Assembly: GCA_036924285.1 (NCBI GenBank)
Contig: JAYKYS010000005.1
Span: forward strand, 6,324,001-6,388,000
Direction: 5' to 3'
DNA: 64,000 bases
Origin: Asterella californica
Taxonomy: Eukaryota; Streptophyta; Marchantiopsida; Marchantiales; Aytoniaceae
In this document: piece by piece, positions 10,795 through 19,545 of the stretch
Numbering within the stretch: the first letter of the stretch is position 1
How the letters are laid out: every line of letters starts with the position of its first letter
Notes under the pieces: model-generated
Told to the model about the DNA's origin: nothing
Seen by the model: only the letters and a program-made list of their open reading frames with translations
Databases searched by the model: none
Position numbers and translations under genes: made by a program

Positions 10795-11219
10795 TTGGTG
10801 ACCATATATTGTGCATGTGATCACCGACGAGGAGACGTCAGTCCGGGTGGGGTTGGGTTTCTCTTTATGTGAATGTTTGAGTGTGGAGCGTTATCGTTTG
10901 ACTTCTTGTGGTTGGAACCCCTCCATATTATGCTTCCTGTTTGTGCGCCGCGTTTGCTTATGTTGGCGCTTGATTTCCGGAGTGAGTTCACTCCAGTGTG
11001 CTGTCGGTAGTGAGGTTGGAGTTGCGGACCAGTCAGACTCCTTTTGTCTCTCTCACGGTGCGGTTGGAGTGACGACCAACAGACCGTGAGAGGCTGTCTG
11101 TGGTGATGGCAGATACAAGTTATCTTTATCTTGACCGTCCTAGTAGGGGATAGGTGAGCTCAGTAGGAGCGGGGTTAGGCAAGTGGTGGTTACGGTGGTG
11201 ACGGAGATTGCGACATTCC
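10795..11219 (+). other. Element A2 primer site and leader
   Basis: TTGGTGACCATATATTG follows the LTR at 10,795, as in A1. The rest is untranslated leader, closely similar to 5,988-6,400. Confidence 0.5.
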
Positions 11220-11904
11220 GGTTGGGGAGTGTGTTAGCGAGATCCTCTCATCACGGAATTCTCGGGAGGTTCTGGTGGAGACTTCTCGAACAGTGGGTAT
11301 ACACGGAGTGGGGTGAGGTACCAACTACCTACACCATTGCCGTCAGTTGTTCCAGAGGATGAGTCAGACGCAAACAACACGTTTTCTGGTGGTGAGTCTA
11401 GTGTCGTCACACCGTTGTTGTGGGACATGGACGAGATCTATGGGGCCACGAAGGGATCTCGACGTTACTCGAGTACAGTTGGTATCATTGAGCTGGATGA
11501 CTTCATCCAGGAGTTCGACAGTTGGTGCGATCTGCAGCAGATGCGGATCCCATAGCTGTTTACACCCTCCATGCGTGGAAGGATTTGTTCCAGCACTTGG
11601 AGGGACCGCCGATGGACGATTATCATGAGTTCAGGCGAGATTACAGTGTTGAGATCGAGTTGTGGAGACAACATTGATCTCTCAACTACGTTTCTATCAC
11701 TACTGACGCAGTATCGGGAGGCGTAGCACTTGCGAGTCTGGGTGCCAGTAGCAGTGGTACATCCACAAGTGGCAGAGTACCTACTACCAGCGGTGCCTCC
11801 ACAAGTAGTGGAGCAGCTGGTAGTGTGAGCGGGATACCACCAAGGTTTAACCCTGTGGTTCAGTTCTTCCAATGTTTGAGGAAGAACTATCAGGGTGTGC
11901 GGAC
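11220..11904 (+). pseudogene. Element A2 gag, first piece
   Basis: Homologous to A1 gag 6,410-7,085. Stops at 11,553 (TAG) and 11,675 (TGA) correspond to CAG and TGG in A1. The piece ends at gtgcggac, where the solo LTR is inserted, and resumes at 12,708. Confidence 0.75.
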
Positions 11905-12703
11905 TGTAAGCCGGCCTGTCTCTCACCCAGGAGTACCTCAGATGACTAGGATTACTAGTGCACCTTAATTACAAAGATTCTATCGTACCCATGCTCACTT
12001 CACTCAACACTCTGACCCGTATGATCATATCGGTCCCTCTAATAGCGTTCCTGCAAACAAGTTCTAAACCCGCCCTCCACATTGCATCACATAGTACTCA
12101 AGGACTCCCAAGGTCTCCAATGCTCACTTTACTTATAGACACGAAAATGAGAGTCCTTTCCACTCTCTCAACTCCTCCTTATATACTCTACAACTTCTTA
12201 CCGTGGTAACTTTTACTAAGTTACGTTACCACACGATAAGTGCGCAATCCAAAATAGTTAAACTTCTAAAGGCTACTAAAATTTGAGAATAGCCCACACA
12301 TTACTTGTTCTACTTTACTAAAGTAAGAGATTCTCCTACTTTAGCTTTTATAAAGTGTTAACTTTTCAAACTATCCAATTGGAAGACGACAACAAACTAA
12401 TACGTCTTTTGAGGAGCATCTCTAGATCTTTGTGCATGACTTTCCATCATGCATCCAATCAGTGATGGTCAACAAAGTTACATACTTTTGAGAAGCATAT
12501 TTAGAGCTCCGCACTTGTCACATACTGCCATAGTGAAACCTCTAATAGTTTCCTTAACTTAGTTATAACTATCTCAGCTAGTTATGACTAGTTTTGATCA
12601 CTCTAGATTTAGATCTTCGAACTAGAGTAACTTATAAGATAGTCATACCTAATGAAATTTATATAAGCACGCACACAAATAATGAGATACTTGTGGTGTG
12701 ACA
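11905..12703 (-). mobile_element. Solo LTR (799 bp) with ggac target duplication
   Basis: Begins TGTAAGCC and ends GTGTGACA, flanked by ggac at 11,901-11,904 and 12,704-12,707. Removing it with one ggac restores the gag sequence seen intact in A1 (gtgcggaccgacaag). No internal region or second LTR is present, so it is the product of LTR-LTR recombination. On the reverse strand a TATATAAGGAGGAG motif lies in a position and context like the TATAAATAGAGGAG of the B LTR, which suggests minus orientation and a related promoter architecture. Confidence 0.85.
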
Positions 12704-12707
12704 GGAC

Positions 12708-12855
12708 CGACAAGTTGAGGAGTCTACTGGAGTTCCAACGGAAGACTGGAGAGAGCCTACGCGAGGCGTTTACTCGCATCAGGCGGTTGATCAGCGTTAC
12801 CCAAGGGGTGACGGAAGCACAGGCAGTCTAGTTCTGGTATGGGATACTAGACCGG
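12708..12855 (+). pseudogene. Element A2 gag, second piece
   Basis: Continues gag (homologous to 7,086-7,232). It carries TAG at 12,829 where A1 has CAG, but keeps TGG at 12,835 where A1 has TGA. It ends at actagaccgg, where D is inserted. Confidence 0.75.
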
Positions 12856-14283
12856 TGTCGGAGTGTGATCCGTCTACCTAGGAAAGCGCCGGGCTTCTGG
12901 CTGTGGTTGTTTACTCAAGAGGTTGGCTTTCAGGTCACAACAGGAGCTATAAACACTCACACAGGAGTGTAGGATCCTCTAATATGCTCAAAAAGTGAAA
13001 TTTAGGTCTCACTAGTAGTAATAGGTTTAGACGGTGAACTTTGGCACTCAAAGAGAGGAAAACTATGAAGGTTTAGACTTCTAAACTTCCCCTACATGTA
13101 AATGAGGTACTACTGAAAACTCACACGAAGTTTCAGCCTGAGATTGAATTCTAGCACCAAGATGTTGACAGAAAAGTTCTGAATAAGAGAATTATGGCAA
13201 TTTCTGGTACCTAGACAGCTATTCTGACCTAGAACAGAGAATTGACTCGATGAATTTCAAATCTTCTCACATTATTTGAAGTCTATAGGATGCTGAACAT
13301 CCCTGTGAAGTTGAGACTCCTGAATGTACACAGAACTCCAGATCTCCTCCTCTGAAGTTGCTGCTCTAGATTAAGAGCTTTTCAGACCCCCTCTGCTTCA
13401 GCGGCCGCCCTGAATTACTCAATCACTCAAATGATTCGAAACTTTTTGGACAGTCGTAGCCCTCCTGACAGTGAACGCAACCACTAAGTTTTGAAGTGAT
13501 TTCCTCAATTCTGTTGCAATTGGCACCAAAAACCCTAAAATCAACAAAAGTGATGCAGTTTTGGCACAATCCGAACTTCAATTGAGCATAACTCCTTGTT
13601 TATTGATCCAAATCGAGCAAAAATTTCACTGACAGTGCTTGGCACGACGAGCTCTCTCTTCCTGTGTTCTCAGATTTCGAAGATACCTCACCAATTGCTC
13701 GAACTCTCCTCTAGAGCTCTGTTTCTAAACTTAGAGTTTTACAAAAGACAAAAATAGACCAATGGGAGTTCATAGCTCCACTTGACTGTCCTTTTGTGCC
13801 TTAAACTACCTGGTAACTTATCTACACTCATAAGCTACCACGTCAAGCCCCCTAGAGTGCCAGCGTAAAACTTAAACTACCTAAAACGACACGTAGCCCC
13901 GAAAAATAACTTAAATCAGCTAGAAAGCGTGCATGGGCGACAAGTAAGTACAACCCATGAGCTCAAACCCCTATCAGCATGGAAACCCTAAGTTATGTAC
14001 ATTGAACGTCATAGACAAGTAAGAAGTCCTTGCACAAGCGCACAAATGCTTGAACAAGATAACTAACATACTATCAGCCTAGTAGGACTCAAAATAGTGT
14101 TAACACCGTATGCAAAGGTGTCAAACATATACATAAAGGACTAGAAGTAATATGAGCTAACTTCTAGAACTACCAAACCTAAGCGTCGGAGTAGAAGTCA
14201 AGCATGTAGCCGCTGTCGTAGTGCATGACGTTCAAGGTGCGGAAATGGAACTTCAGAAGACACTCAACTTGCATTTGTTCGGG

Positions 14284-14358
14284 AAGCTGCGCCCTAGCTT
14301 ATCAAGCTAGGCAGGAGCTAAGCTGGGGCCATGCTTGATAAGCTGCCCCCTAGCTTAG
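14284..14358. repeat. Inverted repeat around AGCTTATCAAGC
   Basis: gccctagcttatcaagctagg is followed about 40 bases later by atgcttgataagctgccccctagctta. The arms can fold on each other (cttatcaag against cttgataag). It lies in the unique part of D. The motif gggggcagcttaagctgggg recurs twice at about 15,229-15,308, so this part of D is rich in AGCTTAAGCT-type palindromes. Confidence 0.5.
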
Positions 14359-14712
14359 ACTGAAATATCACCTTGAAAGAGGTCGAAGAGCATCAGAATG
14401 CAGAGCTCGGCGAGGAGAGCGACTTTGTGCTTCCAGTTTCGACAGAAACTGTTTTAAGTAGTAGTTAGTACGGGGTTTAGACTGAGAAATGTATGAAAGA
14501 GGGAAATCTGTCGATTTTAGCTCGTGGCTCAAACTCAGAATCTGATAGCGTGAGCGTGTAGGTGTTCACAAGTATTATAATTTTGACTCTTTATTCATTA
14601 AAAACGGAGTTGTATAGTGAAGTTAGAGTAGGAAAGGCTAGTAAAGACTTTACAGGTAAACTTCTTTGCAAAAGCATGTGTACAGAAAATTTAACTGTTA
14701 TGAACGGAACTC

Positions 14713-14781
14713 AAGGCCATCCCAGTGATAGGGCGCCTACTTAGGGAGGAGGAGGTCTCAGGATCAAATCCCACTGGCCTT
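14713..14781 (+). tRNA. tRNA-like sequence (SINE head or pseudo-tRNA)
   Basis: A 69-nt block whose ends AAGGCCA and TGGCCTT pair as a perfect 7-bp acceptor stem. After the first arm comes CCCAGTGATAGGGCGCC, which matches the A-box/D-arm pattern of Ala-type tRNAs, and before the last arm GGATCAAATCC, one or two changes from the B-box consensus. The T stem pairs only in two positions and no clean anticodon arm forms, so it is not a working tRNA. The tail (14,782 to about 15,040) has no coding content and may be a SINE body. Confidence 0.5.
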
Positions 14782-14906
14782 GGGTTCCTATTACGGCATG
14801 TTGGCCTCCCGGATGGGAGTCTATGTTGGGTGTGCAGCCATGTCCTGCATATCTAGGGGCGGGAGACCGGTATCTCTCTTAATCGTGGGCTTCCTGGCCT
14901 AAGCCT

Positions 14907-15035
14907 CCGCATGCCATCCTGAATATACTATGAGAGATACCTGGTGCGCATATGGGGGGGTTGTAAGCCCAGTGGGGCAGCCTCATAAGTGTTAAGGCTT
15001 CGGCCTACATTGGATGGCTTGTAGTATATTCAGGG
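14907..15035. repeat. Inverted repeat at the end of the SINE-like unit
   Basis: atgccatcctgaatatacta (about 14,911-14,930) and tagtatattcagggtggcat (about 15,012-15,031) are near-perfect reverse complements about 80 bases apart. They may bound a folded or inserted unit inside D. Confidence 0.55.
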
Positions 15036-16250
15036 TGGCATCAAGATGGCATCAAGGGCACGGGAAACTTTTGTCAATCTGTTATTTATCCATCGAGTCG
15101 GTTTAGCAATGGCGAGGGAAGCAGTGTGGCATTTTACAGTGAAGGAGTCTGCTTTACAGAGGTAGCTGTGTACTTTTATTTAAAAGAGAGTCAGTTTTGA
15201 AAGAAGAGTTTTGTACGTAAGGACAGTAAGGGGGCAGCTTAAGCTGGGGGCCTACTTGTGATAAGCGACTGTGCTTATAAGGACAGCAGGGGGGCAGCTT
15301 AAGCTGGGCCCTTAGCTTTTAGGTTAAGTACCTGCGACGGCTGAAGATCGGGAGACACTTTTTGAGGAGATTTTTCTACAGAGAGCTGGGAGCTGAAGCG
15401 GAAGGAGAAGCTTGGAGGCTGAGGGAGATCAATTTTTTCAGACAGAACTGAATTGAGGAATTGGGGTGATCGCGACAGAGGGACGGACAAGTATTTGGGG
15501 GATTGAGAGCAGTTTGGAAGCAGAATTTCTTCTGATCGGACAGGAGGCAGTTTTACTGAAGGAGAATGTTTTGATAATCTGCAAGGGACTATTGATTGAC
15601 GATGGATTAAATTCTTGATAGTTTTGAGTTGGGAGGTTGACGCAGAGAAAAGATTAGGAGTTTGGGGTCTGAATTTCACCTACCAGACTTGAGTTGAGGC
15701 GAATTTGGTGGAAAGAGAGCATTAGTTGAGCGGAGGGACTGGAACTGAGACTGAAAAGGTCAAGTTTCTTGAGAAATTTCAGTGCTGAAGCTGTCGTAGG
15801 GAGGGCTACAAGGCGTTGGAGTTTCAAATCTTCATCGGTTGTAGGTTCTGGAGAGAAATCTGCTGGAGAAAATACTAGTTGAGTGAGAATTTGCTGTTTG
15901 ACATCTGCGGTGATCAACGTAAGGAGTTGAGTAGAGATAGGTTGTAAATTGATATATGTGGAGGACTATTGAGTGTGTTTGGAAGAGAAATAAAGCATCG
16001 TGAGTTCAGTATTCTCCTATCTGTTGTGTCTGAAGGTGGATCTGTCTCCTGAGACTTGAGACTTGATATGTTGATTAGTAAGTGATCTATAGTCATAGTC
16101 ACTGTGAGTGACTTCAGCTGTTGCGATCTCTTGCTTGGCTCTTGTCTTGGTATACAATCTCTACTTCTATCTCGCGATCTATCACAGCCAGAAGGCCCGC
16201 CCTTCCTGAGAAGGACTCTCCTTGACATAAACCAAATGGCGCGACACCGG

Positions 16251-16597
16251 GAGCTGCGTAGGAGAGTTAGAGATGCTACTCTTCTTAGAGATACCACTCC
16301 GACGTTGGCGGTTGTCTTTAGTCTGGCTGAGCGGATTGAGCTCAATATGGTGGAGGAGAGGGTGGTGGTTGTTGGGTTCAGCAAGGCGACACCACATGGA
16401 GCGACCAACTCTTCTCGAGGATCACAGGCTACGCAACAACGTGGTGGTGGTGGTGGTAAAGATCGTGCGGAGCAGTCACGATCTCAGAGAGGTGTTGGAG
16501 AATCTGGTGAGCAGAAGCCCTTGCCATCCTTCTCTAGTCAGCAGCAAGCGGGTCCTTGTTGGACGTGTGATGGTCCTCATCAGCAGAAGGACTGTCC
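16251..16597 (+). pseudogene. Element A2 gag, third piece
   Basis: Continues gag from ELRRRVRDATLLRDTTPTLA to the first zinc knuckle CWTCDGPHQQKDC. It is cut inside the codon after the final cysteine by element B. It is open throughout, and it matches A1 at 7,233-7,701 without the 132-bp insertion found there. Confidence 0.8.
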
Positions 16598-17512
16598 TGT
16601 AACGACCTATGTTACACATAGGAAGTTTGTCAATTAGTAAGGTGTTTAGTTATAACTAAGGGTTGAGAATGTTTATTTGCTGCCAAAGTACTTTTAGGAG
16701 GTATCAAGTTAGTCATGACTAGCTAAAAGTTAGTTATGGTTAAACTTAGCTGTACTTTTGGCAGAATTCAGATATTTGCTAAAGAGTGAGCACTACTATC
16801 TTGTCATCTTGTCTAAAAGGTAGAAAGGAGGTGGAAAGTATCTCTTATCTCCTTTTTGACTTGATATTAGTGGTTGGATTAAAGTTGTGGACTTTGTGGG
16901 CATTAAAAACAAGAAGAGATTCCACATGTTTCCTTTTTAGTGGGTCCTAGTGTAGAGGGGGGGTGGAAATTCGAGATTCCTTGAGAATATTCCAGAATCC
17001 TTCTAGAAGTTGTTGACTTTGAAGGAATAAGCCCATGTGAAAAGGTAAAAAGCCCATGTGATCAATGCTTTTACCTTAAGTAATATCTTAGTAAAACCCG
17101 GTAAAAGTAGTTACGGCTGAGTTACCGAGGGTACCAAAGTAAAAACCTAGAATGTATAAATAGAGGAGTAGAGAAGAGCTCCTCATCCTTGTTTTCACAT
17201 TGTCGTAATGACAACTTGAGTAATATAGAGAGTGTGGGACATTTTTAGCATGTGAGAACTTGAGAGACGTCGTTAGAATGGAGGATTTTAGTGGATGAGA
17301 TTATGGAGATTTTAGTTGATAAGTTTGTGGGTGTATGAATGAGAGTGAACTTAACATTTTTCCCTTCAAGATTCATGGTGTGCTTCCATCAAAGCCATCA
17401 GAGGTGACCCCTGAGTGAGAGACAGGCCCGACAGTTGCAGATTCGTGGATGACGATCGTGGAGGTTAAGAGATCGGGGGGTAGTTGATCGTTAGGACCGC
17501 GGAGGGTTTACA
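16598..17512 (+). repeat. Element B 5' LTR (915 bp)
   Basis: TG...CA ends. The first bases contain a hairpin, cctatgt-tac-acatagg. The LTR has the same length as the 3' LTR and every compared segment is the same at a constant offset of 7,848 bp. Confidence 0.95.
17155..17162 (+). promoter_or_regulatory. TATA box of the B LTR
   Basis: TATAAATA followed by GAGGAGTAGAG. The duplicate in the 3' LTR is at 25,003. It is probably the U3 promoter that makes the genomic RNA. Confidence 0.65.
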
Positions 17513-17516
17513 TTTT

Positions 17517-17534
17517 TGGTTCCGTTGCCGGGAC
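17517..17534 (+). promoter_or_regulatory. Element B primer binding site, Asp-tRNA-like
   Basis: TGGTTCCGTTGCCGGGA starts four bases after the LTR. The site used by many plant gypsy elements with tRNA-Asp priming is TGGCGCCGTTGCCGGGG, so this differs in the fourth and fifth positions and the last base. Confidence 0.65.
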
Positions 17535-17558
17535 CTCACTTGAAGGGATCGTTGAACG

Positions 17559-17729
17559 ATGTTTAGAGTTCAGTTCTATATTCGACAAAAGGAGATTATG
17601 AGAGAGCACATGGAGAGAACGTTGGGAGGAGAGAGAGCTAACGCGATGTTAGCAACGTTAGAACCTTTCGTGTATCCCGTAGTGATATATGACGCGTTCG
17701 AAGTCATTCTTTACATCTTGTTCACTTAG
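17559..17729 (+). CDS. Element B leader ORF-a (56 aa), unknown
   Basis: Small open frame directly after the PBS, starting MFRVQFYIRQKEIMREHM and ending in a hydrophobic tail (FEVILYILFT). No known domain is recognised. Its last 42 residues align without gaps to ORF-d (19,332-19,496), with 16 identical positions including TLG-x-E-x-A, PF-x-x-P-x-V-x-Y and a terminal LF. This shared pattern is the best evidence that it is, or was, translated. The function is unknown; the hydrophobic C-terminus might associate with membranes or a partner. Confidence 0.5.
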   Translation: MFRVQFYIRQKEIMREHMERTLGGERANAMLATLEPFVYPVVIYDAFEVILYILFT

Positions 17730-17812
17730 AAAGGGTTTGAGGAGAGTTGAAAGGAGGTGCAACAAGAGTTGTAGAGAAGGAGGAGAGAAAAGTTATTAGA
17801 GGAGAGAAATTT

Positions 17813-18290
17813 GTGAGTTTAGAAATTCTGCTCTCTGGAAAATTTGTACAGTCGCTGTCAACTTTTCTGTGAATTTTATTTTCCTGAGAAACTTTCCAGT
17901 GTTTTAGATTGGCTGATAACCTATCTAAGACAAAAGGAATCATAGGAAAAGGTGGTCTAGAGAGGGAGCAATGATTTTTCAAAGTTGAGGGGGTCTATTC
18001 GTGAGAGTTGAGGAATTCTGTTCTCTGGAAAAAGTTTACAGTCAGTGTCAGATTTTCTGTGAATTTTATTTTCCTGAGAAACTTTCCAGTGTTTTAGAGT
18101 GGCTGATAAGCTATCCAGGACAAAAGAAATCATGAGAAGATGAGGTCTGAAGAGGGAGAAAGGATTTTTCAAAGTGGAGGGGGTTGACAACCATGAGGGA
18201 AGTGAAAATATACAAATTTCAGTTCTCTGAAAATTTGTACAGTCATCACCATCTCTTCTGATTAGAGAAGTTTCTGTTGAAACTTCATGA
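17813..18290 (+). repeat. Tandem repeats (about 188 bp) in the B leader
   Basis: Units start at 17,813 and 18,001 (gtgag...), with a partial third from about 18,192. Shared core: ctgtgaattttattttcctgagaaactttccagtg in units one and two, in shorter diverged form in unit three. The repeats contain stops in all plus frames, so they are non-coding, and they separate ORF-a from ORF-b. Confidence 0.8.
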
Positions 18291-18399
18291 TTTAGTAGCT
18301 TGGAGGTTGAGCTACTGGAGATCACAAAAATCTTGGAGAGATCTCTTACCAACTAAGAGAGATACGTTTCGGCATACAAGGAGGTCTTGAAGATACGTC

Positions 18400-18717
18400 A
18401 TGGGGAATCCAGTTCGAATGACGAGGTGGAAGAAGAGACGTTTAGGAGTTCGAACAGAGACGGAGAAGCCCAAGTTAAGTATAGATGAGTTACGAACACG
18501 CATCTATAGCACTTGGGGTGCCCTCTTTACTCTATACGAAGAAGCTTCCGCGACAATTGGCACAGATTTGAAGAAAGTCGAGTTTAAAGCATCATTCACT
18601 ATGGAGGCCACGAATGCTCCTGGTGAAATAGAGTTGGATCCTTACAAGAGCGAGTTCAAGATGTCTGTTGTGATGAGTACAAACGAGGGTGAGGAGGATC
18701 ATATCTTTGATAGTTAA
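18400..18717 (+). CDS. Element B leader ORF-b (105 aa), unknown
   Basis: Open frame with a basic N-terminus (MTRWKKRRLGVRTETEKPK) and an acidic C-terminus (NEGEEDHIFDS). I recognise no family. It sits between the leader repeats and the zinc-knuckle ORF-c on the same strand. The basic start could bind nucleic acid or act in nuclear import; this is speculation. Extra ORFs between LTR and gag are known in some plant gypsy lineages such as Ogre/Tat, but I cannot show homology. Confidence 0.5.
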   Translation: MGNPVRMTRWKKRRLGVRTETEKPKLSIDELRTRIYSTWGALFTLYEEASATIGTDLKKVEFKASFTMEATNAPGEIELDPYKSEFKMSVVMSTNEGEEDHIFDS

Positions 18718-18855
18718 TATTAGATTAGATTTTATTTCGTGTATCGCATGTATAATGCACGATTTCTAATATAAAGCTCGGAAGAGTTAAGAAAGTAATG
18801 TAGAATTATTTTCCTCTATGATATTTTGTCCACTTAATGGTTGAGAAGGTGCAAC

Positions 18856-19332
18856 ATGAGTGGAAATTCAAAAGATTGGAAAGTTAGACTTAGAAACCTT
18901 CCTCAAGGTTTAGATGTCATAGTAAGTGTCGGAGAAAGTTCGAGAGAGATTATCGTCGAGTTTGAAAACCCTAGTACTAAACCTCAAGTAGAATCGCCGA
19001 GGAGAAGAGTAGAAACCGACTTGTGGTGTTATTTCTGTAGAGGGTTGGGACACAAAGTAGTGAATTGTCCAACTAGAATCAGAACCGAGAGAGCTAAAGG
19101 GAAGCGGGAGTTTACTGATTTGAGTCTTCGAGTGGGTCCATCGTCACCAGCGCCAATTCATCTTCTAGGCGAAGATCCTTGTCCAAGTTGTGGAGTGGGT
19201 GATCTATCAAGAGGACACAAGTGCGTCGATGTGGCCGCCCTACTTACGTCCGTAGTCGAGAAGTTGGACGAGACTCAAAGAGCTGAGACGGAGAAGTTGT
19301 CGACTTCAAAGGAGGACTCGGCTGAGTTGTGA
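18856..19332 (+). CDS. Element B leader ORF-c (158 aa), zinc-knuckle protein
   Basis: From ATG at 18,856 (five codons inside the longest open stretch, which has no earlier ATG) to TGA at 19,330. It contains a retroviral-type CCHC knuckle, CYFCRGLGHKVVNC, at about residues 56-69, followed by a basic stretch (RTERAKGKRE), then a second cysteine-rich patch (CPSCGVGDLSRGHKC) near residue 111 and an acidic, glutamate-rich end. The element's own gag has a separate knuckle, so this would be a second RNA- or DNA-binding protein. Its stop overlaps the start of ORF-d as TGATG, a layout that allows termination-reinitiation. It may be an N-terminal duplicate of nucleocapsid; no family is recognised. Confidence 0.6.
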   Translation: MSGNSKDWKVRLRNLPQGLDVIVSVGESSREIIVEFENPSTKPQVESPRRRVETDLWCYFCRGLGHKVVNCPTRIRTERAKGKREFTDLSLRVGPSSPAPIHLLGEDPCPSCGVGDLSRGHKCVDVAALLTSVVEKLDETQRAETEKLSTSKEDSAEL

Positions 19333-19496
19333 TGGAGATCGTCATTCGAATGGTGGAGAAGGCGGTGATGCGACTCAGACTCATGATTACCTTGGGAGAA
19401 GAGATGGCACAAGAGGTGTTGTTACAACCATTTCCTTTCATTTTACCTATGGTAGATTATTCGCGAATGGAATTGGTGATGTTCGTACTCTTTTAG
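19332..19496 (+). CDS. Element B leader ORF-d (54 aa), paralogue of ORF-a
   Basis: Starts at the ATG inside TGATG at the end of ORF-c and stops at TAG 19,494, 49 bases before the gag ATG. Residues MRLRLMITLGEEMAQEVLL and the end PFILPMVDY...LF align without gaps to ORF-a. The conserved pattern between two copies about 1.8 kb apart argues for a real small protein domain. It is too short for an enzyme. It could equally be the remnant of a longer ORF split by mutation. Confidence 0.5.
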   Translation: MEIVIRMVEKAVMRLRLMITLGEEMAQEVLLQPFPFILPMVDYSRMELVMFVLF

Positions 19497-19545
19497 CGAG
19501 TAGTTATTGCACGACGATTAGAAGAGTAGAAAGAGTAGTTACAAG

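Larger units (their letters stand above)
12856..16246. mobile_element. Element D: composite LTR-like insertion (3.39 kb)
   Basis: TGTCGGAGTG at the left and GGCGCGACA at the right, flanked by ccgg (12,852-12,855 and 16,247-16,250). Removal restores the gag sequence. The left 1.25 kb (12,856 to about 14,108) is an E-type LTR in reverse orientation. The last stretch before the right end (about 16,187-16,226, ccagaaggcccgcccttcc...cttgaca) resembles the E LTR terminus in forward orientation. Between them is about 2 kb unlike E, with a tRNA-like sequence, inverted repeats and no retroelement protein. It is either a solo LTR with an unusually long U3 or a rearranged non-autonomous element. Confidence 0.65.
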
